The position numbers and the translations under genes are program-made. Under the pieces are notes generated by a model. The model did not search any database. It saw nothing but the letters and a program-made list of their open reading frames with translations, and was not told where the DNA came from. DNA of 64,000 bases from Parapristionchus giblindavisi (Eukaryota > Nematoda > Chromadorea > Rhabditida > Diplogasteridae). Of the stretch, positions 34,600 through 45,199 are shown one piece after another. The first letter of the stretch is position 1, and each line of letters starts with the position of its first letter. The DNA lies in NCBI GenBank assembly GCA_943737045.1, contig CALSFV010000251.1:367501-431500 (forward strand). The letters are read 5' to 3'.

Positions 34600-37060
34600 T
34601 ATAATGTCAAATGTTTATTCAGTCACGCGTTATTTTTTTGTCATTTTCAACTTTATTGCACCGAGAACATCGTTCAAAAATAATGAAAAGAAAAGAAAAT
34701 CAAAGTGAACTCTCCTCGTTTTACACGCTCTCTCGTCTCTTTTTCTTTTCTTTTTTGAACATGCTCTCCTTTCAAACTCTGATACATTGATCACCTGGTG
34801 CGTAGGCATCCGTTATCCTTGTTTCCCTACATAAATGCCCGAATACTATATAATTCCAAAAAGTATGGTGATCTTTGATCTTTCTTCCACTCCATCAATT
34901 GTATAGTTAACGCATAGATGATTACTTATTTCTTTTTATATGTACAGATTATCAGAGATTACTATGTGGTGTTTAAAAGCCATGAAAAGAAATTAAAACA
35001 GAGCCAATTAAGGATATTTTTCTCGTTTTTATTTTCGGGACTTTTCAACAGAGATTATGAGCTTTCTGCACGAACTTGGTGCCAATTGTTCACAGAAAGA
35101 GATGTATCAATGTAATATCAACCGATAAAGCTATTTAAAACAAGTTAATAATAATAATATTTATGCGTTTTCAAGGAAACACGGTACAGAAAAGAACAAA
35201 TAAAATGAAATGTGTGAATAAATGAGATGAACAGATAGAAATGGTTGAGATGATTTTTGGTGAACACAAGAACTGTCGAAATAGAATTACGATGGGGAAT
35301 AGGAAGATCACATCAATCAATTTTCACTCAGGGAAACTAAAGGTAATCCGGTTTTTCGGTTGCACTAGCAGCCTTGCCGCTCTAGGAAAGAAGCTATTAT
35401 GCCTGTAGTGAAAGCGTGAGCCTGGGTTGTTGAAATTGAGACCATTATGTGTGATATAAGGGCGAAAGTAGTGAGGTTTCACATTTGAGATCCTATATTT
35501 ACCTCTGATAAATTTCATTGCAGCTTTGATATCTATTTCTTCTCTACGCTTTTCAAGAGTGTCTAAATTTAGTTGTTTATTCCTAAGGGAAACTTTCGGC
35601 ATTGAATCCCACGCTGCATTAAAACAGCGCTTGAATACTCGTCTAGTGAAATAATTCTGTACTCGTTCTAAGATCTTTTTGTCACCTTTTTGGTATGGAT
35701 TAAAAACTGTAGATGCACTTTCAAGTATGGGCCTTATATATATTGAATAAGTTTTTACTAGGGTGGTTGCATTTTTGGTGCGCAGAGCTCTTAGGATTAT
35801 GTGGCATGCAGTTTTCGCTTTTGCAGCTGTTTGCCTGCTGTGGGTAGAGAAAGTTAGGGTCTTCTGAATGAGGAAGCCAAGATCCTTAACCAAATCCCTC
35901 TGTTCTAGCGATGATGTTCCGATAATGTATTTTCGCATAGGGTTAGATCTACCTAGGTGCAGCGAATTACATTTATGTGCAGCGAGTGGAAGTTGCCATT
36001 CATCTGACCATTTTACAATGGTATCAATTGCTGTTTGTAGATGTAACGGGGAATCACCAGCTTCAAAAGAGCGATAAATTTTTATATCATCTGCGTACAT
36101 TCTAGCTACAACTCCGTTTTGTTGGGCTAGGGAAGGAATTTCCGAGGTATATATGAGGAAAAGAAGTGGTCCCAAAACGGAACCCTGTGGGACACCGCTT
36201 GTAACACTAAGTGAATGCGATAGCTTTTCACGGACTCTAACCTGGAAGGATCGATTACTTAAATAGGCGGATATCCAATTAACAGTCTTTTCCGACAATC
36301 CAACAGTACCAAGTTTCATTAGTAGTTTAGAATGAGATACTCTATCAAAAGCTTTCGCAAAATCAAAATATATTACATTGTTGAGTAATAATTCACAGAA
36401 ACAGAAGTATCAATGTAATATCAACCGATAAAGCTATTTAAAACAAGTTTGAGTAATACCAGTATCAGTTATGAGAGGAGCTAAAAAAAGATCATGGATA
36501 GAAAAACCTAAATCTAAAAGTCAAGGATCAGGATTGAAATATCAAAGATAAAAGTTCTAGATCAAAGATCAATGCTCAAAGATCAAAGATCAACGATATT
36601 CCTTGTGTTGGGGTGGATGATCCAGTCGGAAGATAATAATCGATATCTTAGCGATAGTGAGGTGAATGTGTTCGGTGCAAGTGAGATGGGATCCGAAGTT
36701 GCGACCGACGATCACGTTCCAGGACCCGCCTGAGATTTTTAAGATTATTTATTTCTTTATTGATAAGAGGTGGTATGTATACGAACACAAGAGGGATAGA
36801 AGGATTTCCGTCGCATAAGGCGATTTCGGTTTTGGTTCGGTGGCAGTTTTTAAAGGATGGGGGTTTAGGGACGAATTCGAGAATCTTTAATGGTGAGGTT
36901 GGAGGGGATATTTGATAACCCTGCACTGTTGGTACTGACACATTGTGAGATGGACTACTATTAGTGCTTACGGTAATGCGGGAATTCAAATGGATCAGGT
37001 AGAGTGTACGCTGGGTCAGACTAATGAATTTGAGCTCGGGCATATCAAATATATAGTATA
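34600..37060. repeat. Segmental repeat S, copy 5, split by a CR1 insertion
   Basis: Blocks match copy 1: gtgaactctcctcgttttac (34706), attatcagagattactatgt (34947), the gattatgagc block (35053), then the retroelement at 35148-36390, then resumption at 36391. After 36640 the GC-richer block is itself interrupted (36730-36950) by a retroelement piece encoding a PSFKNCHRTKTEIALCDGN-like string on the minus strand. Confidence 0.75.
35148..36390 (-). mobile_element. 5'-truncated CR1/jockey-like non-LTR retrotransposon
   Basis: A minus-strand frame of about 355 codons runs from 36390 and stops at 35324. It carries two RT catalytic motifs, VIYFDFAKAFDRVSHSKLL and ARMYADDIKIYRSF (YADD), plus SGVPQGSVLGPLLFLIY between them. 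The C-terminal region includes IYIRPILESASTVFNPYQKG. The RT domain therefore spans both key Asp motifs, unlike the other fragments here. The 3' end is short and ends in an AATAAT tail at 35148-35160. A target duplication of about 57 bp flanks it. Confidence 0.92.
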
Positions 37061-37087
37061 TTTAGCTAATCTGCATGCAAAATATTA

Positions 37088-37305
37088 TATTGTCCGTATA
37101 AAATGTATTGCATAATTGCATTGCTATTGCTGCTAAACAGAGGAAGAACTATCGATTAACTCCCCACTTTTTCCTCCTTTCCTTCCTCGCTCTCTCTGAT
37201 CTACCTACTCTCTCACCGGTGCTCTCTCACTAAACATAGAAATTCATTGTGGCAGTGGTTGGCTACTCTCGTACCAAATAAACAAGTGTATTTTATACGG
37301 TCAAT
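37088..37305. mobile_element. Family M MITE
   Basis: attgtccgtataaaatgtat ... gtattttatacggtcaat, over 90% similar by eye to the 29467 copy. Confidence 0.85.
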
Positions 37306-37374
37306 ATCAGTGAGTGCGCAAAATTTGGCAATTTTCGATGCTATTTATACTTTTCTTCTCCTAATTTCATTGTT

Positions 37375-38235
37375 AGTATTTTAATTTTTTTATCATTAAA
37401 TATATTTTCGGTATTCACATACAGTTACATTTGCAAGTGTGATCAGTCAGGTGTACCTTGTGGCGCATGTAAATTATTGCAAAGAGTTTAGTAAGAATTT
37501 CACAAAAGACGTGTGACGGGTGCAAATTATTGCAAAGAATTTCGCAAGAATTTAACAAATGCTTTGGGACGAGAAAGCGCCAGGTGAAATGTGTTCGAAT
37601 TGACAGATGAGAAGGCATATGGCGAATTGTGACGAAATGGTGAAATGCGGATTGATGGCACTGGCGAAGTTATAAAAATAACGAGCACAAGAATTTTAGA
37701 ATGTTGTAAAATGTAAATTTAAAAATAGATTTTACAAAATTTATTGAAGTTTACCATGTCTTGAATCAAAGCCCTGCTTGATGAATGTTGCGACTTCGTT
37801 CTCGATCAATTGCTTCTCCAGGGACTGTAATAATAGACATTTTTAATGATTTTTTTGAATTTTGAATTTTGATTTTTGATGTAAACTCCAATACGGCTTA
37901 ACAAACAGATTACAGTTTTAGCATATTTTAAATTATTCCCCAATTTTTCATAATTTATTACCTTCGCAAGCAATTCCATTGCAGTCTTGTTCAATTGTTC
38001 ATCTTTAGCGGTGCTTTCTCTGAATATCAATAATCGATTTTTAAATGAATTTTTCAAATCGATTAACCAATATTTCAATAATGGATAGCTAAATCGTAAT
38101 TCTTGTCATGATATAGATTTATAGGTGAATTTCGCATAAACGTTTTGAGAAATGAGACTGAAAATCTATCTTGACCACAACCTTGACAAAGGAAAAACAA
38201 TCAATAATTGAATAATAGATGGAATTTAATTTAAT
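37375..38235. repeat. Segmental repeats T and V, final copies
   Basis: T at 37375-37830 (gcaaagaatttcgcaagaat), V at 37830-38120 (cgtaattcttgtcatgatat), then (TTTAA)n at 38224-38248. This marks the right limit of the duplicated array. Confidence 0.65.
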
Positions 38236-38353
38236 TTAATTTAATTTATCTACTCCCGAGGCGCAACGAGGCATGTGATATTGAAAACAATGAATATAAA
38301 ATATATAAAATAATAAATATAAAATATAATAAATGAATGAATAAATATCATAC

Positions 38354-39569
38354 TTCATTTGGATATCCTGCACTCGAAACGCCTTCTCCGGCCCGTCCTT
38401 CCATCGCGTCGACGCCTTTCTGGAAAACCAAGACATGTGAAATGGATCAAAATTTCAAAAATCTCAGTCATCCAACGCTCATGTTTACCACAAGTCCGAC
38501 GCAACTCAATAACAAGTGACATCAGTGAAGTTACAACGACATCCGAGAAATAGTTATAAAAATAATAGAAATTTATCGATTCTCGGACAAGATAAGATAA
38601 TCAAATTATGTGTGTAATACTGATTAAAGAAGGGGACCCACGAGTTTTTTCGTGACTAAACTGGCCAGGCAGAACTATAAATCACATCTCCCTGTATACA
38701 AAAATAATTTTCTCCAAAAATTTTAGGTGCACAAGAATGTCGTAATCCAAGCATAAAGTTCATTGATCCCCCAGGGAAAGGCGCGAGTTTTTGAATTTGA
38801 AGGCTAAATATAAAGAAAATTGCAAACGAGAATCGAACCCACGTAGCGCGGTTACAAGCGCAGGCCACTAACCACTGAGCTACACGCTCTTCGCACCCAT
38901 TCACTCATATCTAATAGAGAATATAATGCCACTTCCTATGTCCCATGTTCTTCTTGTCAATAGTGCACTCGAAATCTCGTGGGTCCCCTTCTTTAATAAA
39001 GAAGAACGACGAAAATGTATGCTGCAACAAGAAGTTTTTGATAGCTATCGATAAACCCATGCAACCTTCCCCAAGTACTTTCTATCATTATTATTATTAT
39101 TATTTCTCTTATCCCTCCTGTATTTGGTGTCCCACCTGTCACGGGTGTATCAAATAAATACATAAAGTTGAGACCTACCCATCAAACTCTCGCTCGGCTT
39201 TCGACGAATTCGCTCGTGACATTGCTTGCAATGGATTTTTCGGCATTTTCACACAAGTGTGAGAGTTGGTTTGTAAAGGGCGAAAGGGCGTAGGGGCAAG
39301 AATAAGAGTGATAATCTTCTGGCACACTCAAACCAGGGAGTTTTTACCCCTTGCGAACTCGTCGTTTTGAAAAATGATCCCCCGGGTTGAGAGGAATAAT
39401 GGAGAAAAGTGACACCTACCGCCTGCTGCTCATCTTGCGTCCAACGAGCCGGTTCATTATTGACGCAGCCGGGAATTGTCACTGGGACGATGTAGAGCCG
39501 GCAAATAGGAATGTCACTGATGGCGAAGGGTATCAGGAGTGAAGAGTGTTGCGAGTCTTGCTTTATCAT
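38354..39569 (-). CDS. Unrecognised gene, three probable exons
   Basis: I do not recognise the product. Candidate exons on the minus strand: 39569-39420 (ATG start, IKQDSQHSSLLIPFAISDIP ... RWTQDEQQA, then gtaggt), 39318-39179 (gtgccag acceptor, ends gtaggt) and 38419-38354 (ttttccag acceptor). Phases agree (0 then 2). The middle exon reads FRPLQTNSHTCVKMPKNPLQ then SRANSSKAEREFDG; the third reads KASTRWKDGPEKAFRVQDIQ. The frame of the third runs on to a stop at 38236, or may splice at aagtat. The intron between exons 2 and 3 contains a SINE-like palindromic element. Composition is coding-like, but with no family match this could be a partial or decayed gene. Start at 39569 is the first ATG, not proven. 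Confidence 0.42.
38624..38996. mobile_element. TIR element enclosing a tRNA-like head
   Basis: aaagaaggggacccacgag near 38622-38643 and ctcgtgggtccccttctttaa at 38976-38996 are inverted termini. Inside, on the minus strand at 38890-38820, lies a tRNA-like sequence (TGTAGCTCAGTGGTTAG A box; GGGTTCGATTCTC B box). Structure resembles the composite at 32366: a tRNA-like Pol III promoter inside inverted repeats. Confidence 0.7.
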
Positions 39570-39871
39570 CCAGTCATTCTTGCCCCTCTCCTCGATCTCG
39601 TGTGTACTCTCCTCTCTTGATGTACTCTCTCACTCACTCTCGTCGTCTGGGCGCTCTTCATTCTCTGCGCTCTCTCGTCACGTGTAATTCGTTTCTTTCT
39701 AGCATGTGTGGCTGAGGAATGTCGTTTGATCGGGGACAACTGTCACGTAATTGGGTCTTTTTCTTATCAGAAAGATATACAAAATAACAAGAATAGTTGA
39801 ATAAACAACACGAAACACGCATCAAGCACATACAACACATAGAGATCTCCTTCTATGATAGAAGCATACAT

Positions 39872-39953
39872 GACCAGGTGGCCGAGTGGTTAAGGCGTTG
39901 GACTGCTAATCCAATGGGGTTTCCCCGCGTGAGTTCGAATCTCATCCTGGTCG
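39872..39953 (+). tRNA. tRNA-Ser (anticodon GCT)
   Basis: A complete cloverleaf: acceptor GACCAGG pairs with CCTGGTC, discriminator G. D arm GCC/GGC, anticodon stem TTGGA/TCCAA with loop CTGCTAA (anticodon GCT), long variable arm TGGGGTTTCCCCGC typical of class II serine tRNA, and T arm GTGAG/CTCAT with TTCGAAT loop. No intron, no encoded CCA. A T-run (cttttg, 39957-39961) follows, a likely Pol III terminator. Intact, unlike the tRNA-like SINE heads. Confidence 0.97.
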
Positions 39954-39956
39954 GAT

Positions 39957-39961
39957 CTTTT
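39957..39961 (+). terminator. Pol III terminator
   Basis: TTTT four bases beyond the tRNA-Ser discriminator base. Confidence 0.6.
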
Positions 39962-40171
39962 GCAGAATTTTCCTAGATCGGTTAGATGAATTAGAGTTGA
40001 AATAACCTACTCGTTCCAGTGTCGTGACCGTTTCCCTTTTTTGCAGATGGCATTTTTCTCGAACCGACTATCTTGCCGGCGCATAAAAGGGCAGAGGTAG
40101 AACTCTTTAGACAGTCTACTCTCCGACCAAGGGAAGGTTAGTTACTTACTCTTTTCTAGTACTCATTATTC

Positions 40172-40270
40172 TTCAAGCTCTTGTACTCCACATTGGCACT
40201 TCTCTCTCGTATACAAACAACGCGAGAGAGTATGGCCATAGTTTCGAATTAGCTTTAGGTGTTACTTTAA
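40172..40270. mobile_element. Family A MITE, degraded
   Basis: ttgtactccacattggcact and gagagtatggccatagtttc; sits about 145 bp upstream of the collagen start. Confidence 0.65.
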
Positions 40271-40413
40271 GAGTAGCGAATTAAATTTTGCCTCTTTTTT
40301 CACTCACTATTTCTTTCTTCTCTGCTTTGATTGATCAATCTGTCGACATAACCTCTTTCAAATATGAATTTTTTTGAGTTTTTTTCATGTATTTATTTAT
40401 TTATTATTTAGCT

Positions 40414-41804
40414 ATGACTGGTTTCAACTTCGCCGTCGGCGGAGTGGTCGTGTGCACCTGCGCCACCCTCCTCACCGTACTCATCTATGTCCCGTCGCTC
40501 CTAAGCAGGTGCGATCAAAGATCAAAGATCAAAGATCAAAGATCAAAGATCAAACTCTTCGTTAAAGGCACACCCCGAGATAAAAACTATCCGTTCTGGC
40601 AATGCTCCCTCATTTTCTTTATCTATGAGCGAGTGTTGTCAGAGCGGACAGTAAAATTAACTCGAGGCCTTTAAGTTTCAATTTTGATTGTGCAAAGAAC
40701 ATAATAGTAATGAAAATTACGCAAAAGTTACGTCAAAAGTGTAACTACAACTATTTTAGCGCCGATCGTCTGGTCACCGATCTCGACGCCAAGATGAGTC
40801 GCTTCGACGACGCTCAAGCCCGCGTGTGGAGCTCACTTTCGTCCGCCCGCGTCACCGCTCCCCGCCGCGCCCGTCGTCAAGCTGGCGCCGAGTGCTCTTG
40901 CGAAGGCGGTCAGCGATGCCCCGCCGGACCCCCTGGAGCTCCCGGAGCTCCCGGTACCGATGGAGCCCCTGGTGTGCCTGGATCACGGTAAGTGATCTAA
41001 AGAGCTTATCGGAAAAGTATTTTTTTAAATATTTCAGCGGAGCTCCTGGTCTTCCCGGAATCGTGCCTGAGCTCCACAAAGTCGAGGAAGGCAGCTGCAA
41101 GGTGTGCCCACCTGGACCCGTCGGACCCCCAGGACCTCCTGGAGCTCCTGGTATGCAGCTCCAGTAGCTAACTTGTGACTCTAAAGACATATTTCGCAGG
41201 TGCCCCTGGAGACAAGGGAGCCCCCGGAAACCCTGGACAGGACCAGCCTCCTGGTGCTCCTGGAAGCGTAAGTTAATTGCGAATTAATTTATATTTTATT
41301 TTATATATTTTTTCTACGTGTCGAGCACGTAACGATACATGTGAATGCAATATAATGATACAAATAATATGGATACTTTGAGGGAGGATAGAAGTCCGAC
41401 AATTAGTTATATTCCTTGACGATAACAATTTCTTAACATCTTCGATTGATTTTCAGAAGGGACCTTCTGGACCTCCCGGACACCCCGGACAGCCCGGTCA
41501 GCCCGGTTCACCTGGACCCTCTGGAAGAGATGGCAAGCGCGGAGGCAAGGGACCCGCTGGACCTCCCGGACCTCCTGGACCCGACGGACAGCCCGGATAC
41601 CCTGGCGACCCCGGAGCACCCGGTCAGCCAGGTCCCGCTGGAGAGCCCGGACCCCTCGGTCCTCCTGGTCCTCCCGGTTTCCCCGGAGCTCCTGGATCTC
41701 CCGGTACTCCTGGATCACCTGGAGAGCCCGGACAGGATGCCCACTACTGTCCCTGTCCCGCGAGAAGATTCACCAAGGTCCGCAGATCATCGGATTCTGC
41801 ATAG
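40414..41804 (+). CDS. Nematode cuticle collagen
   Basis: Five exons: 40414-40508, 40760-40987, 41038-41150, 41200-41267 and 41457-41804 (TAG), all phases consistent, 283 residues. The product is a secreted structural component of the cuticle. Residues 5-28 form the N-terminal hydrophobic segment ([20 protein letters not shown]), followed by the conserved collagen N-domain ending [10 protein letters not shown] furin-like site RRARR then precedes the mature part. Cys clusters [13 protein letters not shown] and CPCP flank Gly-X-Y blocks: [19 protein letters not shown], one in exons 3-4, and a long one of about 90 residues in exon 5. The tail is [14 protein letters not shown]. The start is the ATG just after atttag, which could be a trans-splice acceptor. 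AATAAA lies at 41934. Intron 1 carries a (GATCAAA)n tract and a family A MITE. No member name can be assigned. Confidence 0.96.
40513..40556. repeat. (GATCAAA)n in collagen intron 1
   Basis: Six 7-bp units starting five bases after the exon 1 donor. Confidence 0.92.
40562..40674. mobile_element. Family A MITE in collagen intron 1
   Basis: ttaaaggcacaccccgagat ... attaactcgaggcctttaa; it makes up nearly half of this 251-bp intron. Confidence 0.9.
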
Positions 41805-41933
41805 ATTATCGATTGATCATGATAAAGTCTTTATTCATACAATTATCGATTTTTTTAAACGAAGATATGGAACATAACGTTCTAGAGATCAATACAGATG
41901 ATACTAAACCGGAAAAGTTTCGAAAATATGATA

Positions 41934-41939
41934 AATAAA
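41934..41939 (+). promoter_or_regulatory. Candidate polyadenylation signal of the collagen gene
   Basis: AATAAA 130 bp after the TAG, in the gap before the convergent GPCR gene. Confidence 0.55.
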
Positions 41940-42245
41940 ACGGTCAATGAAATGAATTCGATATCACTAAGGTTGATTTGTTTGAAATGACAGTGTCCAA
42001 GTGTAAATTCGAATCGGTTAGCTCTATGATATGGTCAGAGGATGCTAGGTCGGATGGGAACAACTGCTATGAGACTGATTGCGAAATTGTTCTCATCCGA
42101 CCTACTACTTATGCAAATTACCCCGGTCCAAAAAACAGGAAAGTTCCCTGCTCACCGACACTGCTGCTTGAAATAGTTATGAAAATGACGGAAATTTCGA
42201 GGCAAAATTTTAGGCATAGTGCCAAAACATTCCAAAATATTAAAT

Positions 42246-45126
42246 TTAAAGCGTGACAGAGGTAAGAAAGAAGAAGGTTCGCCGATTGTGATTGTTCGTG
42301 TAGATATGCTTTCTGACGTCGTAGTTGAGGAAGGCGTACAGTACCCAGTTGCCGGCGGCGTTGATATATGGAAGAATGTTGGCGAACAGACGAGCGTACA
42401 CCAACCTGCAATTTTAAAATTAAATTATTTATGTAGCATGTCCCGTCACTTTTTGCACACTTTTTGCACAATGGCATCGGAAAGAGATTGAACCTAATTT
42501 TTATTTGCTTATTAAGTTTGCAAACAAAAGGCGGCATAGACTTTAGTGATGGCGACAGGACTGTGCTGTAGCCACTCACAATCAAACTACTATTTTTTTA
42601 TTATCTTTTTATTATTTTTATCATTTTATTATTATTATTATTTTTATTATTATATTTTTTTATTATTTTTTTATCTATGGTATTTATATCGACCATTCAT
42701 AACTTTATTTATGAGTTTGATGATTTATTCATATTTACTGATAAAATAGTGATAAATTTATACCATTCACTATCCGTTATAACCGGCGTAATAGTGAACA
42801 GCCAGAACGGTCCCCAGCACATGAAATGATAGATGGCTATTCGCCATATCGATTTCCGCATCTCCGACATGTAGCGCGGCTCACGCACCGTTCGAGATTC
42901 GATTGCGTCTGGAATTAATCATTTTAAATTAATTAAATTAATTACATAAATCTATTGGTAAATTCACACCCCGGGCTAATTTGAAACAATCCTCTCTAGA
43001 AATGCGTTTCTGCTTTCGTTGCCTACGAGAGAGCGTTATAAGAGTGGAGAGTCAAATTAGCGGTGCTCCTTTAAATACACGAACATGGTTCCCACACTGA
43101 TCCCATAGATATTATTGATTTTTTAACTTTAAAAAATAATAAATAAGAAAATAGTACCTTTGCCGCAACGCTCACGGAACTTGGTGCGGACATGCCGCAC
43201 GAGAAGGATGTAGCACAGCGCCATTATGACCAGGGGACCTGAATATAAGATAATTAAATAAAGTAATTAAATAAATACATATATTTTTATTTATAATTAA
43301 ATAAATAAATATATCTGTATCATCGCTCGGATGATTGTGTTATGAAGCCCATCGCAACTTATTAAGCATTTGAGCAAGCCGATTAGAGCCCATTCGGAAA
43401 CACTAATTTGAATGAATACGGCGGAAATATATCTCCCTTGTTCTCGTTATCCAGTAATATCTTTATGATTATGTATTTGACAGAATAAACAATTTAAAAA
43501 AATAGAATGCAATCAGAGCACTGCCTAGTTCTCACCTGCAAATCCCGTTGTGAATGTGTACGGCACGAAATACTTGAAGACTTCGTCGGGCATGATATTC
43601 GAGCAAACACGATGCCGCACTACATCGGTCGCCGTGTGCTGCAAGCAATCGATATTAAGTCCAATCAATAATCAATCAGCATGATCGATGGTCGCTGAGT
43701 GTGCTCAATTGGACACCCAGTTGCAAGAGGAAACGGGGACGCCCAGTCAAGAGATGGAGGGACGATTTCGTGAAGGCTGCTGCAAATTGCGAGGCACAAT
43801 CGTTCGGAATGGAGAAATGTCATGGCAACCCAGCTACGAAACACCCATTAGCTGATAAAGTTGTTCAATGTCAAAAAAAATAATCAATCAAATCGTTTAA
43901 GAGCAAAATTAACAGCAGAATGCGTGATCAATTGATATCTCACCTTCCCCCCCCCCCATCCCCACCCACCTCTCTTTTAATAGTTTTATTCTTTCACATA
44001 TTTTCTCTTGCACTCTAACACTTTGTACTTGTTGAAACACCCTTGCGGTGTAAATAAATAAATAAACTTTGTTCGGATATGTTCCCTGATATTTCTTTTC
44101 TACTATTATCACAACATAAAATATATTATTATTAAAACTTTTCGGCTTTTTTCTAAAGGTTTATTCACTACTTATAGACCTTACTACTAATTCCCTAATT
44201 TCAAGCTGCTGGTGTGATATAGACCGTATAAAACACTTGTTTGTTTGGTACGAGAGTCATAGCCACAATGTGTTTCTATGTTCAGAGAGAGAGCACAAGT
44301 GAGATAGCAGGTAGATCAGAGAGAATCAGGAAGGAAGAGAAGAAAATGTGTTGAGTTGATCGATAGTTCTTTCTCTGTTTAGCAGCCAGTAGCCAGGCAA
44401 TTAGACAAGTACATTTTATACGGACAATGGCATACTTTCACGTACCACTCCTCTGGTATGTTGAAACTTAAAGTCTACTTAAATTACGTCACAGACTTTA
44501 AGTAGACTTTAAGTAAACTTAAAGTGAAAGAACATTTGACGAAATGCATTACAGTATACCACACCACTTTAAGTAGACTTGCGTTTTACTTTAAGTTTAC
44601 TTAAAGTCTACTTAAAGTGTGGAGTTTAAGTAGACTTTAAGTTTCAAAATACCAGAGTCGTACCACTATTTTTAGACCGTATATACAGATGCTAATTTCC
44701 TAATTTTAATGACAACTTTATCGTAATGCACATTGTTCCTTCTTCAATGTTCACGTTTCATAGTTTTGTCATATGTCCATCATCAATCATTCGATATAAT
44801 TTAATTTATTTATCTCTTCTGTACCGTGTTTTCTTGTAAAACGCATAAATATTGTGCGTATAAAATGTACTTGCATAAGAAAATGACAAACGGTGCTAAC
44901 GAACGGAAGTCACAATCGAGAGGCGCGGCGAGATGCAGCCTTCAACATCTCGCCCCGCTTCTCGATTGTCTCTCCGCTGCCTCTCTCTAACCCGGCTTAC
45001 CTTCGCCGCGCGCTATGTTATATATAAAAGAGATCGGCATAGTTTCTGAAAAATGCAAAACAAGAAAGTTCTCTTCTACAAATAATACAAGTGATTTTTA
45101 TACGCTCAATATTATTATTATTATTA

Positions 45127-45199
<73 letters not shown>

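Noticed and set aside
40826..41877. Additional Pro/Arg/Leu-rich frames over the collagen gene on both strands
   Set aside because: GC-rich Gly-X-Y codons leave the other frames open; only the five-exon frame gives Gly-X-Y and the N-domain.
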